DNA of 64,000 nt from Ralstonia insidiosa (GCF_008801405.1 NZ_VZPV01000001.1:372001-436000); one strand, 5' to 3'. Numbered from the stretch's first letter, positions 51,554 through 61,039 are shown. Made by a program: numbers and translations. Notes: generated from the letters alone by a model not told the origin.

Positions 51554-52414
51554 ATGCCTTCAATGCAAGCCGCGCTGGCAGGGTCCGGCGCGACGGTGTT
51601 ATTCGTGCTGCTGTGGAGCAGCGGTGCAATCTTTGCGGAGATCGGGGTGCAGCATGTCCCGGCGTTTGCGTTTCTGGTGGGGCGGTTTGCGCTGGCCTCG
51701 TTCGTGCTGGTGGGGCTGGGCGTTTGGCGCGGGCGATGGTGGCCTGCGCCGGGTACGCGGTGGCAGGTCGCGGGCACCGGTGTGCTGCTGACCGGCGGCT
51801 ATGCGATCTGCTATCTGCTGTCGCTTGACCGTGGGCTGACGCCGGGGCTGTTGGCCACGGTGCTCGGTGTGCAGCCGTTGCTGACGCTGCTGGCAACGGA
51901 GCGCGCTTGGTCCGCGCGACGCATGGCGGGGCTGGTGCTGGCACTGGGTGGGCTCGCGCTTGTCGTGGGTGGTGCCAGTGCGCAGCAGGTGCCGATGGCG
52001 GGCCTCAGCTACGCGCTGGCCGCACTTGCCAGCATGACGGTGGGGGCGATCTGGCAGAAGCGCCTGGGCCAGGCGCCTATCGATGTGCTGCCGTTGCAGA
52101 ACGCGGTGAGCCTGGTGCTGTGCGCGGGCTTTCTGCTCGCGCAGCCGCTGCCCGGTGCTTTCGTACCCAGCATGCCCGGTATCGTCGCCTTGTTGTCGAT
52201 GGGCGTGGTCATGTCCGTCGGTGCGCAACTGCTGTTCTACCGGCTCATGCAGCGCGGCAACCTCGTCAACGTGACGAGCCTGTTCTACCTCGTGCCGGTG
52301 GTGACGGCGCTGCTTGACGATGTGGTGCTGGGCCATCGTCTTTCCGGTGTGGCGATGGCGGGGATGGGGATGATCCTGCTGGGGTTGGCGGCGGTGTTTC
52401 GCGCGCAGCGTTAG
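51554..52414 (+). CDS. EamA-family (DMT) transporter
   Basis: The 286-residue product has ten hydrophobic helices in two EamA repeats; LLWSSGAIFAEIG near residues 17-29 and VNVTSLFYLVPVVTALLDDVVLGHRLSG in the second half are typical. Such proteins export amino acids, nucleosides or drugs. ATG 51554 has AGGTGAGTGGT upstream; ATG 51563 is an alternative. A 363-bp leader region precedes it. Substrate unknown. Confidence 0.88.
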   Translation: MPSMQAALAGSGATVLFVLLWSSGAIFAEIGVQHVPAFAFLVGRFALASFVLVGLGVWRGRWWPAPGTRWQVAGTGVLLTGGYAICYLLSLDRGLTPGLLATVLGVQPLLTLLATERAWSARRMAGLVLALGGLALVVGGASAQQVPMAGLSYALAALASMTVGAIWQKRLGQAPIDVLPLQNAVSLVLCAGFLLAQPLPGAFVPSMPGIVALLSMGVVMSVGAQLLFYRLMQRGNLVNVTSLFYLVPVVTALLDDVVLGHRLSGVAMAGMGMILLGLAAVFRAQR

Positions 52415-52434
52415 GTGAAGCGCGGCGGCTGCTT

Positions 52435-53790
52435 TCAGGCGGGTGCCTGGGGTAGCCGCACCGTCACCCGCAGCCCACCCGTTGGGCTGTTCGCATCCTC
52501 CAGTGCTACCTCTCCACCCAGCCGCTGCACCACTGTGCTCACGATCGACAGCCCAAGCCCCGAGCCGGTCGCCTCATTCCCGAGCACACGGTAGAACGGA
52601 TCAAACACGCGCACACGTTCATCGGCGGGGATGCCGGGGCCGCTGTCCTGCACGGCAATCGACACCACGTGTGCCGCAGTCGCAATCGACAGGTCGATGC
52701 TGCCGCCGACGGGCGTATAGCGGATGGCGTTGTCCACCAGGTTGCGCACCACGACAAAGAGGTCGAGCTCACTGGCATGCACGTGGGCATCCGCCTCGGT
52801 GGTGACGCCCAGGTCCAGCTGCTTGGCTTCGGCCAGTGGCATCAGGTCTTCGAGCACGCTGCGGAAGATGCGCTGGACGGAGACGGTGCTCTCCGGCACG
52901 CCGGTGGCTTCCTGCGCGCGGGCGAGCGTGAGCAACTGTTCGAGCAGCCCACGGCTGCGCTCGATGCCTTGGCGCAGGGTTGCCAGGCGTTCATGGGCAT
53001 CGGCAGACATGGGTGCCTGCCCCAGCCGTTCGGCCTGTAGCGAGAGCGCCGTGAGCGGCGTGCGCAGCTCGTGCGCGGCATCGGCCACGAAGCGGTGTTG
53101 CGCTTGCATCGATTGCCCCACGCGCGCCAGCAGCCGGTTGATGGCCACGACGAAGGGCCGCACCTCGTCGGGTACGGCTTCGGGCGCAATCGCGTGCAGT
53201 TGGCGCTCGTCGCGCTGGTCCACCTCGTGCGCGAGGCGCTTGATGGGCGCGAACATCTTGCGCAGCACGTCGGCCACCGCCAGCAACAGGATCGGTGCCA
53301 GGATCAGGAACGGCATCAGCGTGCGGATGGCGCTGTCGCGTGCGGTCTCGTCGCGCACGGCGGTTTCCTGCGCCACGGCAATGCGCTGGCCGTTGTCGAG
53401 GGTGCGCACCCACACGCGGTATTCGCGCTTGCCGGCGTGCGCGGTCTGCATGCCGTCCACCAGGTCAGGTGGAAATGCCAGACGCGGTGCAGGTGTGCCG
53501 GCCGCAACCGTGCCATCCGGGCCGGGCAGCACCTGCACGATGACGCGGGCTTCCTGATCGGAAACGGGTGGCGCGCTTTCGGGACTCGTGGGCGGCGCGG
53601 GCAGATGCTCAGGGTCGAACATCGCGCCCACCTGGCGCAGCACGTCGTCCTGCAGTTCATGGGCCTCGCTAAAGGCGGAGACGAACGCAAAGCCGCCCGC
53701 CAGCACCGCCACGCCGATGATGATGATGGAGAGCCACAGCGACAGCCGTCGCTGCAGTGATGCCCTCACCCACCCTTGGACACCATCCAT
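52435..53790 (-). CDS. Sensor histidine kinase (QseC-like)
   Basis: The 451-residue product has two membrane helices (about residues 20-40 and 155-180) flanking a periplasmic domain. HAMP-like, HisKA (FVADAAHELRTPLTAL) and HATPase (NLVDNAIRYT, DSGPGIP, GSGLGLSIV) segments follow. Its start at 53790 overlaps the response-regulator stop by 25 bp, so both are translationally coupled. It is the last of four genes in a leftward operon that begins with two COG4705 membrane proteins. Confidence 0.9.
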   Translation of the reverse strand: MDGVQGWVRASLQRRLSLWLSIIIIGVAVLAGGFAFVSAFSEAHELQDDVLRQVGAMFDPEHLPAPPTSPESAPPVSDQEARVIVQVLPGPDGTVAAGTPAPRLAFPPDLVDGMQTAHAGKREYRVWVRTLDNGQRIAVAQETAVRDETARDSAIRTLMPFLILAPILLLAVADVLRKMFAPIKRLAHEVDQRDERQLHAIAPEAVPDEVRPFVVAINRLLARVGQSMQAQHRFVADAAHELRTPLTALSLQAERLGQAPMSADAHERLATLRQGIERSRGLLEQLLTLARAQEATGVPESTVSVQRIFRSVLEDLMPLAEAKQLDLGVTTEADAHVHASELDLFVVVRNLVDNAIRYTPVGGSIDLSIATAAHVVSIAVQDSGPGIPADERVRVFDPFYRVLGNEATGSGLGLSIVSTVVQRLGGEVALEDANSPTGGLRVTVRLPQAPA

Positions 53791-54431
53791 CCCACGCCCC
53801 TGATGTTCTTGATGGCCTCCGCACCGAGCTTCTTGCGCAGCGCGTGGATGAGGAATTCGACCGCGTTGCTGGCCACTTCGTGGCCCCAACCATAGATGCG
53901 CTCTTCCAGTTCCGAGCGCGAGAGGATGGCGCCCGGGCGCAGCATCAACGCCTGCAGCAACGCAAACTCGCGCGCCGACAGGCGCACCGCTTCGCCATCG
54001 CCCATGCGCGCTTCATGCGCGGCAGGATTGAGCGTGAGCAGGCCATTGGTCAGCACCGGGCTGGCAGCCCCGCCCTTGCGGCGCAAGACGGCGCGCATGC
54101 GGGCCAGCAGCTCGACCATTTCGAAGGGCTTGAGGATGTAGTCATCCGCGCCGCCGTCCAGGCCGCGCACGCGCTCGTTCACGGCATCGCGCGCTGTCAG
54201 GATCAGCACCGGCACCGGGTTATCGCGGGCGCGCAGCGCGCTGAGCACGGCATGGCCATCCTTGCCCGGCAAGCCAAGGTCGAGCAGCAGTACGTCGTAG
54301 TGTTGATGCGCGGCTACGTCCAGCGCGGTCTGGCCGTTGCGCACCCAGTCCACCGCATAGGCGGCATCGCGCAGCGCGGCATCCACGGCCGCGCCGATCA
54401 TCGGGTCGTCTTCAACAAGGAGAACGCGCAT
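53766..54431 (-). CDS. OmpR-family response regulator (QseB-like)
   Basis: The 221-residue product has a receiver domain (EDDP at 7-10, Asp 51 in LLDLGLPGKDG, Lys in ILKPFEMVEL) and a winged-helix domain ending VEFLIHALRKKLGAEAIKNIRGVGWMV. It overlaps the sensor-kinase start by 25 bp. It begins 18 bp after the second COG4705-type gene, so its expression is tied to those membrane proteins, which it may in turn control. Confidence 0.92.
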   Translation of the reverse strand: MRVLLVEDDPMIGAAVDAALRDAAYAVDWVRNGQTALDVAAHQHYDVLLLDLGLPGKDGHAVLSALRARDNPVPVLILTARDAVNERVRGLDGGADDYILKPFEMVELLARMRAVLRRKGGAASPVLTNGLLTLNPAAHEARMGDGEAVRLSAREFALLQALMLRPGAILSRSELEERIYGWGHEVASNAVEFLIHALRKKLGAEAIKNIRGVGWMVSKGG

Positions 54432-54449
54432 TCGGTTTCTGGTGGTGGC

Positions 54450-55214
54450 TCAAGCAGATTGCATGGCACCGCGCCGCGCCTGCCAGCTCGTATAGCCGAT
54501 GGTGATGAGCAGCGCCGCCAGCAGCACCGCCGATGCGCCCGCCGTGCCCAGGTTCATGCCGCCCGCGCTGATCGGCTTGGTCAGCAGGTCACCGCCCGTG
54601 GCGCCCAGCGGCCGTGTCAGCACGAAGGCCATCCAGAACAGTCCCACGCGCGAGATGCCGGTCAGATAATACGCCGCCACGATCAGTGCAATCAGGCTGG
54701 CAATCAGCAGCGCCCCACCCGCAAAACCCAGCCCAGACGAATCCGCCAGGAAGTCGCCCAGCGCCGTGCCCAACGTGTTGGACACGAGGATGGCGCCCCA
54801 GTACAGCAGCTCCTGCTTGCCGCTGCGCACGTTCGCGATCGACAGCGATTTCTGGCTCAGCTTCCAGTAGACGAGCACCGCACACAGCAGGCTGGCGAGA
54901 ATGGTCGAGCCGGTGGCGTAGCCCAGGCCCAGCGTGCGGTCCATGAAGTCCGACAGTGTGGTGCCGGCCGTGCTGGTGGAGAGAATGACCGCCCAGTACA
55001 GCAGCGGGTTGTACGTCTTGCTGCGCAACTGCGCGCCCAGCGTGATGAAGAAGATGCCGAGCAGCAGCATCGAGCTGGCCGCGTAGCCGACCTTGAGCGT
55101 CATCGAGAGCAGGTCGCCGGCGGTTTCGCCCAGGGTGGTGGCGCAGATTTTCATGATCCAGAACGCCAGCGTGATCTCGGGCAGTTTGCTGGGGAGGGTG
55201 CGGGATGGGGTCAT
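54450..55214 (-). CDS. COG4705-family membrane protein, four-repeat (second paralogue)
   Basis: The 254-residue product is an integral membrane protein with four similar units, each holding a short acidic motif after a T-x-G or similar turn: TTLGETAGDLL, TAGTTLSDFMD, NTLGTALGDFLAD and RPLGATGGDLL. The Asp in each unit suggests a shared metal or proton site. ATG 55214 was chosen because MTPSRTLPSKLPE precedes the first family segment; the upstream in-frame sequence overlaps the previous paralogue. It lies 10 bp after the first paralogue. The family is uncharacterised. Confidence 0.8.
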   Translation of the reverse strand: MTPSRTLPSKLPEITLAFWIMKICATTLGETAGDLLSMTLKVGYAASSMLLLGIFFITLGAQLRSKTYNPLLYWAVILSTSTAGTTLSDFMDRTLGLGYATGSTILASLLCAVLVYWKLSQKSLSIANVRSGKQELLYWGAILVSNTLGTALGDFLADSSGLGFAGGALLIASLIALIVAAYYLTGISRVGLFWMAFVLTRPLGATGGDLLTKPISAGGMNLGTAGASAVLLAALLITIGYTSWQARRGAMQSA

Positions 55215-55224
55215 GCGCGTGTCC

Positions 55225-56013
55225 TTAACGGGAGGCAGCCGAAGAATCGTGTGTGGCGTCTGCTGCGTGCTCCAGCGCCGACAGGTAGGCCACGAGCCCC
55301 ACGACCACCGCCAGGAATAGCGCGTTGACGGCACCTGTGCTCAAGCCCAGGCCACCGTTGGCCTCCGGCTGGGCGAGCAGGTCGCGGCAGGCGGCGCCCA
55401 GCGGGCGCGTCAGCACGAAGGCCCACCAGAACGCGGGTGCAGCGCCCACGCCAAAGCCAAAGCGCGCCATGGCCGCCACGGCCACCAGCACGCCAAAGCC
55501 CAGTGCCGATTGTGCGTAGCCCAGGCGCAGGCTTTCGATCAGCCAGTCGCCGCATGCGGTGCCCAGTGCAAAGGCCAGCAGTACCGCGAGCCAGTAGAGG
55601 CGCTCGCGCACGGGGGTGTCGACGGCATCGAGGGCGAGCGTGCCTTCGCGGCGGCGCCAGAGCACCAGCGTGGCCAGCAAGGCCACTGACAGCACCACGG
55701 TCGATGCCCCCGTCGGCAAGCCGGCACGCGCAATCAGCAGATCCACGACGAGCGTGCCGAACACGCTCGCCAGCAGCGCCGTGATCCAGTACAGCCACGG
55801 CAGATAGCGGTGCGTGCGGAGTTGCCCCGTCAACGCCGCCGCAAACAGCGCGCCCATGACGGCCGTGGTGCCGCCCAGCCCGAACTGCCAGCCAAGGTTG
55901 AGTGCATCGGCCGCGGCTGCACCCACCGTGGTGGCCATCATCTTGATGACCCAGAACAGGGCGGTGACTTCGGGCACCTTGTTGCGCCGGCCGTGGTGTG
56001 ATGCGGCGTCCAT
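55225..56013 (-). CDS. COG4705-family membrane protein, four-repeat (first paralogue)
   Basis: The 262-residue product is a paralogue of the next gene. It shows the same four units, including ATTVGAAAADALN, SVFGTLVVDLLIA, FALGTACGDWLIE and RPLGAACRDLLAQ, each with an acidic residue at the same place. It opens the leftward four-gene operon (two COG4705 proteins, response regulator, kinase). The interval between 56014 and 56185 is the shared promoter region with the divergent Cys-rich gene. Function is unknown. Confidence 0.8.
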   Translation of the reverse strand: MDAASHHGRRNKVPEVTALFWVIKMMATTVGAAAADALNLGWQFGLGGTTAVMGALFAAALTGQLRTHRYLPWLYWITALLASVFGTLVVDLLIARAGLPTGASTVVLSVALLATLVLWRRREGTLALDAVDTPVRERLYWLAVLLAFALGTACGDWLIESLRLGYAQSALGFGVLVAVAAMARFGFGVGAAPAFWWAFVLTRPLGAACRDLLAQPEANGGLGLSTGAVNALFLAVVVGLVAYLSALEHAADATHDSSAASR

Positions 56014-56185
56014 ATGGGAGACGGGGATGGGGAGATTCCACCGCAGTCTGCGGGGCCAGACTTAGATGCCCCATAGCCCCTGAAAATGGCCGCGCAATAT
56101 GGTGTTACCGCGTCACATGCGTGCGGCACAATTGCCAACCGATTCTGCCGGCCTGTCTTCCTTCATCCCACCGAGAGGAATTGCC

Positions 56186-56815
56186 ATGGTGACGCTGCTC
56201 TTGAATGCCCCCGCCCCCGACGAACATGCCGCGCAGACCCGCTTTGGCGGACGCCCGCTGGTGCCGGCCGATGCCCCCTTCACGTGGCCGTGTTGCGCCG
56301 CGTGCGAGCAGCCGATGCAGTTTCAGGGGCAGATTGGTGTGGAGGCCACGGCCGAGCATCCAGCCGGCTTGTTGCTGGTCTTCATGTGCCAGAACGACCC
56401 CGGCTGCTGTGACGAGTGGGACCCAAACGAAGGCGGCAACCTTGCGGTGTTTGTCCCGGCGGGTGCCCTCACGCTGGCCGAGCCGCCCGCCGAGGGCCTG
56501 ACCCTGCGCGAAACCACGAACGGCGCACGCACGGAAACACAAGATGCGGAAGACTACGAAGCCGCCCGCCGCCAATGGTGCGAGCGCACCGGCCAGCCCG
56601 GCTGCCAGGTGATCGGCCAACTGCACGGTGCGCCGTCCTGGCTACAGGCGGATGAGACCCCTGGCTGCCCCGCCTGCGGTGCCCCCATGCACCTGACCGC
56701 GCAGTTGGAGGAAGGCCCCGACGCGCACACCGCCATGAACTTTGGCGGCGGCTGCGCCTACCTCTTCCAATGCGCCAAGCACGCGGGGCAGGTGAAGTTC
56801 CTGTGGCAGTGCTGA
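56186..56815 (+). CDS. Cys-rich cytosolic protein, DUF1963-like
   Basis: The 209-residue product has a run of Cys-containing motifs: CCAACEQ, CQNDPGCCDEW, QPGCQVIGQ, CPACGAPMH and a final FQCAKHAGQ. The first half resembles the YwqG/DUF1963 fold (RFGGRPLVPADAPFTWP, LLLVFMCQND). CxxC pairs suggest a bound metal such as zinc. ATG 56186 follows GAGAGGAATTGCC. It is divergent from the COG4705 operon. I do not know a function, and the DUF1963 call is tentative. Confidence 0.55.
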   Translation: MVTLLLNAPAPDEHAAQTRFGGRPLVPADAPFTWPCCAACEQPMQFQGQIGVEATAEHPAGLLLVFMCQNDPGCCDEWDPNEGGNLAVFVPAGALTLAEPPAEGLTLRETTNGARTETQDAEDYEAARRQWCERTGQPGCQVIGQLHGAPSWLQADETPGCPACGAPMHLTAQLEEGPDAHTAMNFGGGCAYLFQCAKHAGQVKFLWQC

Positions 56816-56844
56816 CGCGTTAGCGCAAGCGCTTGCTGGGGGGC

Positions 56845-57246
56845 TTACTGGACCAGACGGCGCAGCTTCCATTCCCCGCTCGGTTGCTTGCACAGCCAGG
56901 CCGTCCATTGCTCCTTGCTGGAGCCGCGCGTCAGTTCGCTCTGCAGGCGTCGGCAGGCTTGGCCGGCGTCGGTCTTGCTCTCCAGCGGCGTGATGGTGGC
57001 CTCGATGGCCGGTTGCTTGCCCTTGGCAGGCCACGTCCATTGCGCGGGTGTGTTGTCCGCAGTGTTGACCAGCACACTGCCGATGGCCTTGGTGAACGAC
57101 TTCACCTCCGTCTCGCTCATGGACCCGATGATGGTGCTGGCCAGCACATTGCGGAAGTACGCGAACGACGGCGTGGCCGCGGCAAGCAGCGCGGCGCCCG
57201 TCAGGGCGAGGGCAAGACGACGGGCAGGAAGGTGGCGAAGCAGCAT
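56845..57246 (-). CDS. Secreted protein, surface-antigen-like (hypothetical)
   Basis: The 133-residue product has a signal peptide ending ATPSFAYF. The mature part contains CRRLQSELTRGSSKEQWTAWLCKQPSGEWKL, which resembles the C-terminal domain of RT0821/Lpp0805-type surface proteins, with a pair of Cys likely to form a disulfide. It is probably periplasmic or outer-membrane linked. It stands alone between two genes of other functions. Confidence 0.6.
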   Translation of the reverse strand: MLLRHLPARRLALALTGAALLAAATPSFAYFRNVLASTIIGSMSETEVKSFTKAIGSVLVNTADNTPAQWTWPAKGKQPAIEATITPLESKTDAGQACRRLQSELTRGSSKEQWTAWLCKQPSGEWKLRRLVQ

Positions 57247-57330
57247 GGCGTGTCCTTAGGATGTGACGAAAGGTGCCTTCATCCTAGACCATGCTGCACC
57301 GCCCGGTTGTGACAACCGTCAGCCGTCCTA

Positions 57331-58650
57331 TCACCCGCCCAACTTGTCGAGCAGGCTGTACCACGCCACGCCGGCCGCAATGTAGAAGCGCTGCAGCCCA
57401 TGCAGCGGGATCGGCGTGATGGGCGACACGGGGTACGGAAACGCCTCCCCACTGCCCGACAGCCGCGCAGCAATGTGCTGGCCCAGGCTGGTGCACAGCG
57501 CAATGCCGCGCCCGTTGCAGCCGAGCGCCATCGTCACGCCCGGCGCGGGTTCGTGGATGTGCGGCATGAAATCCCGCGTGATGGCGATGCGGCCGGCCCA
57601 GCGGTACTCATACTCCAAGGGCCCCAGCTGCGGAAACAGCAGCTCCAGCGAGCGTTCGAGGTGTGCAAAATCCTGCGCGTGGCGCGGCTCGGCAAAAAAG
57701 CCGCGTCCACCCATCAGCAGGCGCCCGGCTGCATCTTTGCGGAAGTACAGCAGCAGCCGTTGCGAGGTGGAAGCCGTCTCGCCACGCGCCAGGATGGCTT
57801 GCGCATCCGCCGCCCTGAGCGGCTTGGTTGCGACGATAAAGCTGTTGGCGGAAAGCACTGTCTGCGCCAACCCGGGCCACAGCGGGCCGGTGTAGCCGTT
57901 GGTGGCAATCACCACGCGCTGGGCGCGTACCAGGGCGCCCGCGCTGGTGGTGGCAATCCATTGCGTGCCCTGCCGCTCCAGCGCGGTGACGGCAGTGTGA
58001 CCGTGCACGGCGGCGCCCGCTTGCTGTGCAGCGCGCACCAACCCGCGCGCATACCCCATCGGCTGGATGGCACCGGCACGGCCGTCGAGCCACGCGCCCG
58101 CAAACGCCTCGGTGCCGACACGGCGCGCGACGGCGGTGCGGTCGAGCACTTCCACCGATACGCCGCGCTTCTCCCATTGCCGTGCGCGGGCATGCAGCGC
58201 CGGCACGGCCTTGTCGGAGTACGAGAGCTGCAGCCACCCCGCGCGCACCGGCTGGCAGTCGATCTGGTGCCGCTCGATCAGATCGAACACCAGATCGGCG
58301 GAGCGCGAGACGGCGTCGATCAACGGCTCGGCGCGTGCGGCGCCGAACAGGCTCACCAGTTCATCGGGGTCATGCTTGAGCGTCGGGTTGACCTGCCCGC
58401 CGTTGCGACCGGAGGCACCCCAGCCCGGGTCGTTGGCTTCCAGCACCGTGACCTGTGCGCCGCGCTCGGCCAGATGCAGCGCGGTCGAGAGCCCCGTGTA
58501 CCCACCGCCGATGACGAGCACGTCGGTGCGGGTCGAATCCAGCAACGGCGGCGTGGGCGGTGCAGCGGGTGCGGTGGCGGCCCACAGCGACGGCGGCAAC
58601 GGCTCGCCGCCGACAGTACCGGATGCGATATCGAGTTGCGGCAGCGTCAT
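57331..58650 (-). CDS. FAD-dependent amine/amino-acid oxidase (DadA/PuuB-like)
   Basis: The 439-residue product has the GxGxxG dinucleotide motif at VLVIGGGYTGLSTALHLAERGAQVTVLEA, then GASGRNGGQVNP and the later GRIAITRDFMPHIHEP and GCNGRGIALCTSLGQHIAARL segments. This matches flavoprotein oxidases of secondary amines, such as gamma-glutamylputrescine oxidase. It overlaps the ABC ATPase stop by 4 bp and ends a four-gene import operon, so it probably oxidises the imported substrate in the cytoplasm. Confidence 0.87.
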   Translation of the reverse strand: MTLPQLDIASGTVGGEPLPPSLWAATAPAAPPTPPLLDSTRTDVLVIGGGYTGLSTALHLAERGAQVTVLEANDPGWGASGRNGGQVNPTLKHDPDELVSLFGAARAEPLIDAVSRSADLVFDLIERHQIDCQPVRAGWLQLSYSDKAVPALHARARQWEKRGVSVEVLDRTAVARRVGTEAFAGAWLDGRAGAIQPMGYARGLVRAAQQAGAAVHGHTAVTALERQGTQWIATTSAGALVRAQRVVIATNGYTGPLWPGLAQTVLSANSFIVATKPLRAADAQAILARGETASTSQRLLLYFRKDAAGRLLMGGRGFFAEPRHAQDFAHLERSLELLFPQLGPLEYEYRWAGRIAITRDFMPHIHEPAPGVTMALGCNGRGIALCTSLGQHIAARLSGSGEAFPYPVSPITPIPLHGLQRFYIAAGVAWYSLLDKLGG

Positions 58651-59420
58651 GGCACAAGGTCCCCGGCCGGCGAGTTGGCCACACTGTCTGCAGGCTTATG
58701 CAATACGCGACGCAGAAAGTCTTGCGTACGCGGCTGACGCGGCGCGCCCAGCACCTGTGCAGATGGCCCTTCCTCGACGATGGTGCCGCTGTGCAGGAAG
58801 CAGACGCGGTCGGCCACCTCGCGCGCAAAGCCCATCTCGTGTGTGACGACGATCATCGTCATGCCTTCGCGGGCGAGTGCGCGCATCACCTCCAGCACAT
58901 CGCCGACAAGTTCCGGGTCGAGTGCAGACGTGGGCTCATCAAACAGCATGGCCTCGGGTTCCATCGCCAGCGCACGGGCAATCGCCACGCGCTGCTGCTG
59001 GCCGCCGGAGAGCTGGTTCGGATACGCCTGCGCCTTGGCGGCCAGGCCCACCTTCTCCAGCAACGTCATCGCCTTGGCACGCGCCGCGTCGGGCCGTTCA
59101 CCTTTAACGTAGACGGGGCCTTCCATCACGTTCTCCAGCACACTGCGGTGCGGGAACAGGTTGAAGCGCTGGAACACCATGCCCATGCGGCTGCGCAGCG
59201 TGTGGATGGCTTTGCTGTTGCGGTCCACACGCTCGCCAAACGCGCGGATCTCCCCACCGTCGTACGACTCCAGCCCGTTGATGCAACGCAGGACCGTCGA
59301 CTTGCCCGAGCCAGATGGGCCGATCAGGCAGACGACTTCGCCCTTGTCCACGTGCAGGCTCACGCCGCGCAGCACGTGGTGGTCCCCAAAGTGCTTCTGC
59401 AGATCACGGATCTCGATCAT
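58647..59420 (-). CDS. ABC transporter ATP-binding protein (polar amino-acid type)
   Basis: The 257-residue product has Walker A GPSGSGKST (about residues 34-42), LSGGQQQRVAIARAL (signature) and Walker B MLFDEPTSALDPE. It is the ATPase of a GlnQ/HisP-type importer. It overlaps the permease gene by 4 bp on one side and the FAD oxidase by 4 bp on the other. Confidence 0.94.
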   Translation of the reverse strand: MIEIRDLQKHFGDHHVLRGVSLHVDKGEVVCLIGPSGSGKSTVLRCINGLESYDGGEIRAFGERVDRNSKAIHTLRSRMGMVFQRFNLFPHRSVLENVMEGPVYVKGERPDAARAKAMTLLEKVGLAAKAQAYPNQLSGGQQQRVAIARALAMEPEAMLFDEPTSALDPELVGDVLEVMRALAREGMTMIVVTHEMGFAREVADRVCFLHSGTIVEEGPSAQVLGAPRQPRTQDFLRRVLHKPADSVANSPAGDLVP

Positions 59421-60088
59421 CGCTTGGCCCTCCCTGCGCCCATGCGGTGTTCCAACCGGCGCAGGCCATACACCAGCGGCAGGCTCATCACCAGATACAG
59501 CAGCGCCACCAGCGTGTAGACCGTCATGTTCTGGAACGTGGACGACGCAATGAGCTGCCCCGCGCGCGTCATCTCTGCCACCGTGATGGTGGACACCAGT
59601 GATGAATCCTTGAGCATCATCACCAGCGTGTTGCCGTACGGCGGCAGTGCAATGCGAAACGCCTGCGGCAGGATCACGCGCCGCATGATGAGTGCGCCGC
59701 GCATGCCCATTGCCTCGGCGGCTTCACGCTGGCCGGGGTCCACCGCCTCGATGCCGGCACGAAAGTTCTCGGCCTGATACGCGGAATACGCAATGCCCAG
59801 CCCGATCACGCCCGCCTGGAACGCGGTGAGCTGAATGCCGATGTCCGGCAGCACAAAGTAGATGTAGAAGAGCTGCACGATGATCGGCAGCCCGCGAATG
59901 ACGTTGACGATGGTCGCCCCCGCCGTCGACACGGCCTTGATGGGCGACAAGCGCATCAGCGCCAGCGCCAGACCAATCACGCTGCTGAGCAGGAACGACA
60001 GCACGGTCACCTCCACCGTGACCATCGCCCCCTGCAGCAGGATCGGCAGGAACTCCTGCGCGTGTTCAATGAACGTTGTAACACTCAT
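59417..60088 (-). CDS. ABC transporter permease (polar amino-acid type)
   Basis: The 223-residue product has five hydrophobic helices and the EAA-type loop EAAEAMGMRGALIMRRVILPQAFRIALPPYGN. MTVEVTVLSFLLSSVIGLALALMRLS near the start is typical of HisM/GlnP permeases. It lies 28 bp after the binding protein gene and 4 bp over the ATPase gene. Confidence 0.93.
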   Translation of the reverse strand: MSVTTFIEHAQEFLPILLQGAMVTVEVTVLSFLLSSVIGLALALMRLSPIKAVSTAGATIVNVIRGLPIIVQLFYIYFVLPDIGIQLTAFQAGVIGLGIAYSAYQAENFRAGIEAVDPGQREAAEAMGMRGALIMRRVILPQAFRIALPPYGNTLVMMLKDSSLVSTITVAEMTRAGQLIASSTFQNMTVYTLVALLYLVMSLPLVYGLRRLEHRMGAGRAKR

Positions 60089-60116
60089 GGCGCATCACCT
60101 GTCCGTGTCGTCAGCG

Positions 60117-60881
60117 TCAGATGCCCCACTTCTTCACGATGGCGTCCAGCGTGCCGTCGGCCTTGATCTTGGCGATGGCCTTGTTGATGCGGGTGAGCGT
60201 TTCGGTATCGCCCTTGCGCACCACCAGGCACACATCGCCCACGTTGGCGGGTTTGTAGTTGGGCGCGAGCTTCACGCCTTCAAAGGTTTTCTGGCGGATC
60301 TGGTACGCGATGATGGGCTGATCGCCCAGGCCGGCCTTGATGCGGCCAAGCGCCAGGTCACGCGTCATGTCGGCCACCGAGTCGTAGCTGCGCACTTCCT
60401 TGAAGATGCCCTTCTTGTTGAGCATGTCGAGGAACACCGTGCCCACCTGCGCGCCCACCACTTCGCCCTTCAGGTCATCGAGCGTGGCGTAGTTCTTGGC
60501 GTCGTCGGCCTTGACGATCAGGCCCTCGCCGTACGAGTACACCGGGTCGGAAAAGTCCACCACCTGCGCACGCGCCGGCGTCTTCAACATCGCCGCCGAG
60601 ATGATGTCGATCTTGTTGGACGTGAGCGACGGAATGAGCGCCGAGAACACCGTCTGCTGCACGTTCACGTTAAAGCCGCCGGCTTTGCCCACGGCAGTGA
60701 CGGTGTCGACCATCATCCCCTGGATGGAATTCGTCTTCACATCGAGGAAGGTGAACGGCACACCCGTGGCCGTGGCACCCACGTTGTAGGTGTGCGCACT
60801 ACCCTGCGCCCAGGCGAACGATGCGGTGCCGAGCATGCACAGAACGAGTGCGGCGCGACGGAAGGTGGTGACAACAGACAT
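60117..60881 (-). CDS. ABC transporter substrate-binding protein (amino-acid type)
   Basis: The 254-residue product has a signal peptide ending SFAWAQG, then YNVGATATGVPFTFLDVKTNSIQGMMVDTVTAVG, the usual start of family-3 amino-acid binding proteins. PTLTSNKIDIISAAMLKTPAR-like and VGAQVGTVFLD also match. ATG 60881 was chosen because GGAGGATTGCC precedes it. It starts the operon with permease, ATPase and FAD oxidase. The ligand is probably an amino acid or amine. Confidence 0.9.
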   Translation of the reverse strand: MSVVTTFRRAALVLCMLGTASFAWAQGSAHTYNVGATATGVPFTFLDVKTNSIQGMMVDTVTAVGKAGGFNVNVQQTVFSALIPSLTSNKIDIISAAMLKTPARAQVVDFSDPVYSYGEGLIVKADDAKNYATLDDLKGEVVGAQVGTVFLDMLNKKGIFKEVRSYDSVADMTRDLALGRIKAGLGDQPIIAYQIRQKTFEGVKLAPNYKPANVGDVCLVVRKGDTETLTRINKAIAKIKADGTLDAIVKKWGI

Positions 60882-61022
60882 GGCAATCCTCCAGGCAACG
60901 GAAAAAGGTGCACCCCGAACGCGCATGTACGGGGACTGGCTCAACGTGATGCAATGCTTGTGCCAATATTCGAACGCACAGCATCGATATATAACTATGG
61001 AAAACCACTAATCGACGTATGT

Positions 61023-61039
61023 GAATCGATATGCGATTC
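61023..61039. promoter_or_regulatory. Palindrome GAATCG-5-CGATTC before the IclR gene
   Basis: GAATCG (61023-61028) and CGATTC (61034-61039) are a perfect inverted repeat between the divergent binding-protein operon and the IclR gene, 46 bp before the IclR ATG. It is a good operator candidate. Confidence 0.45.
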
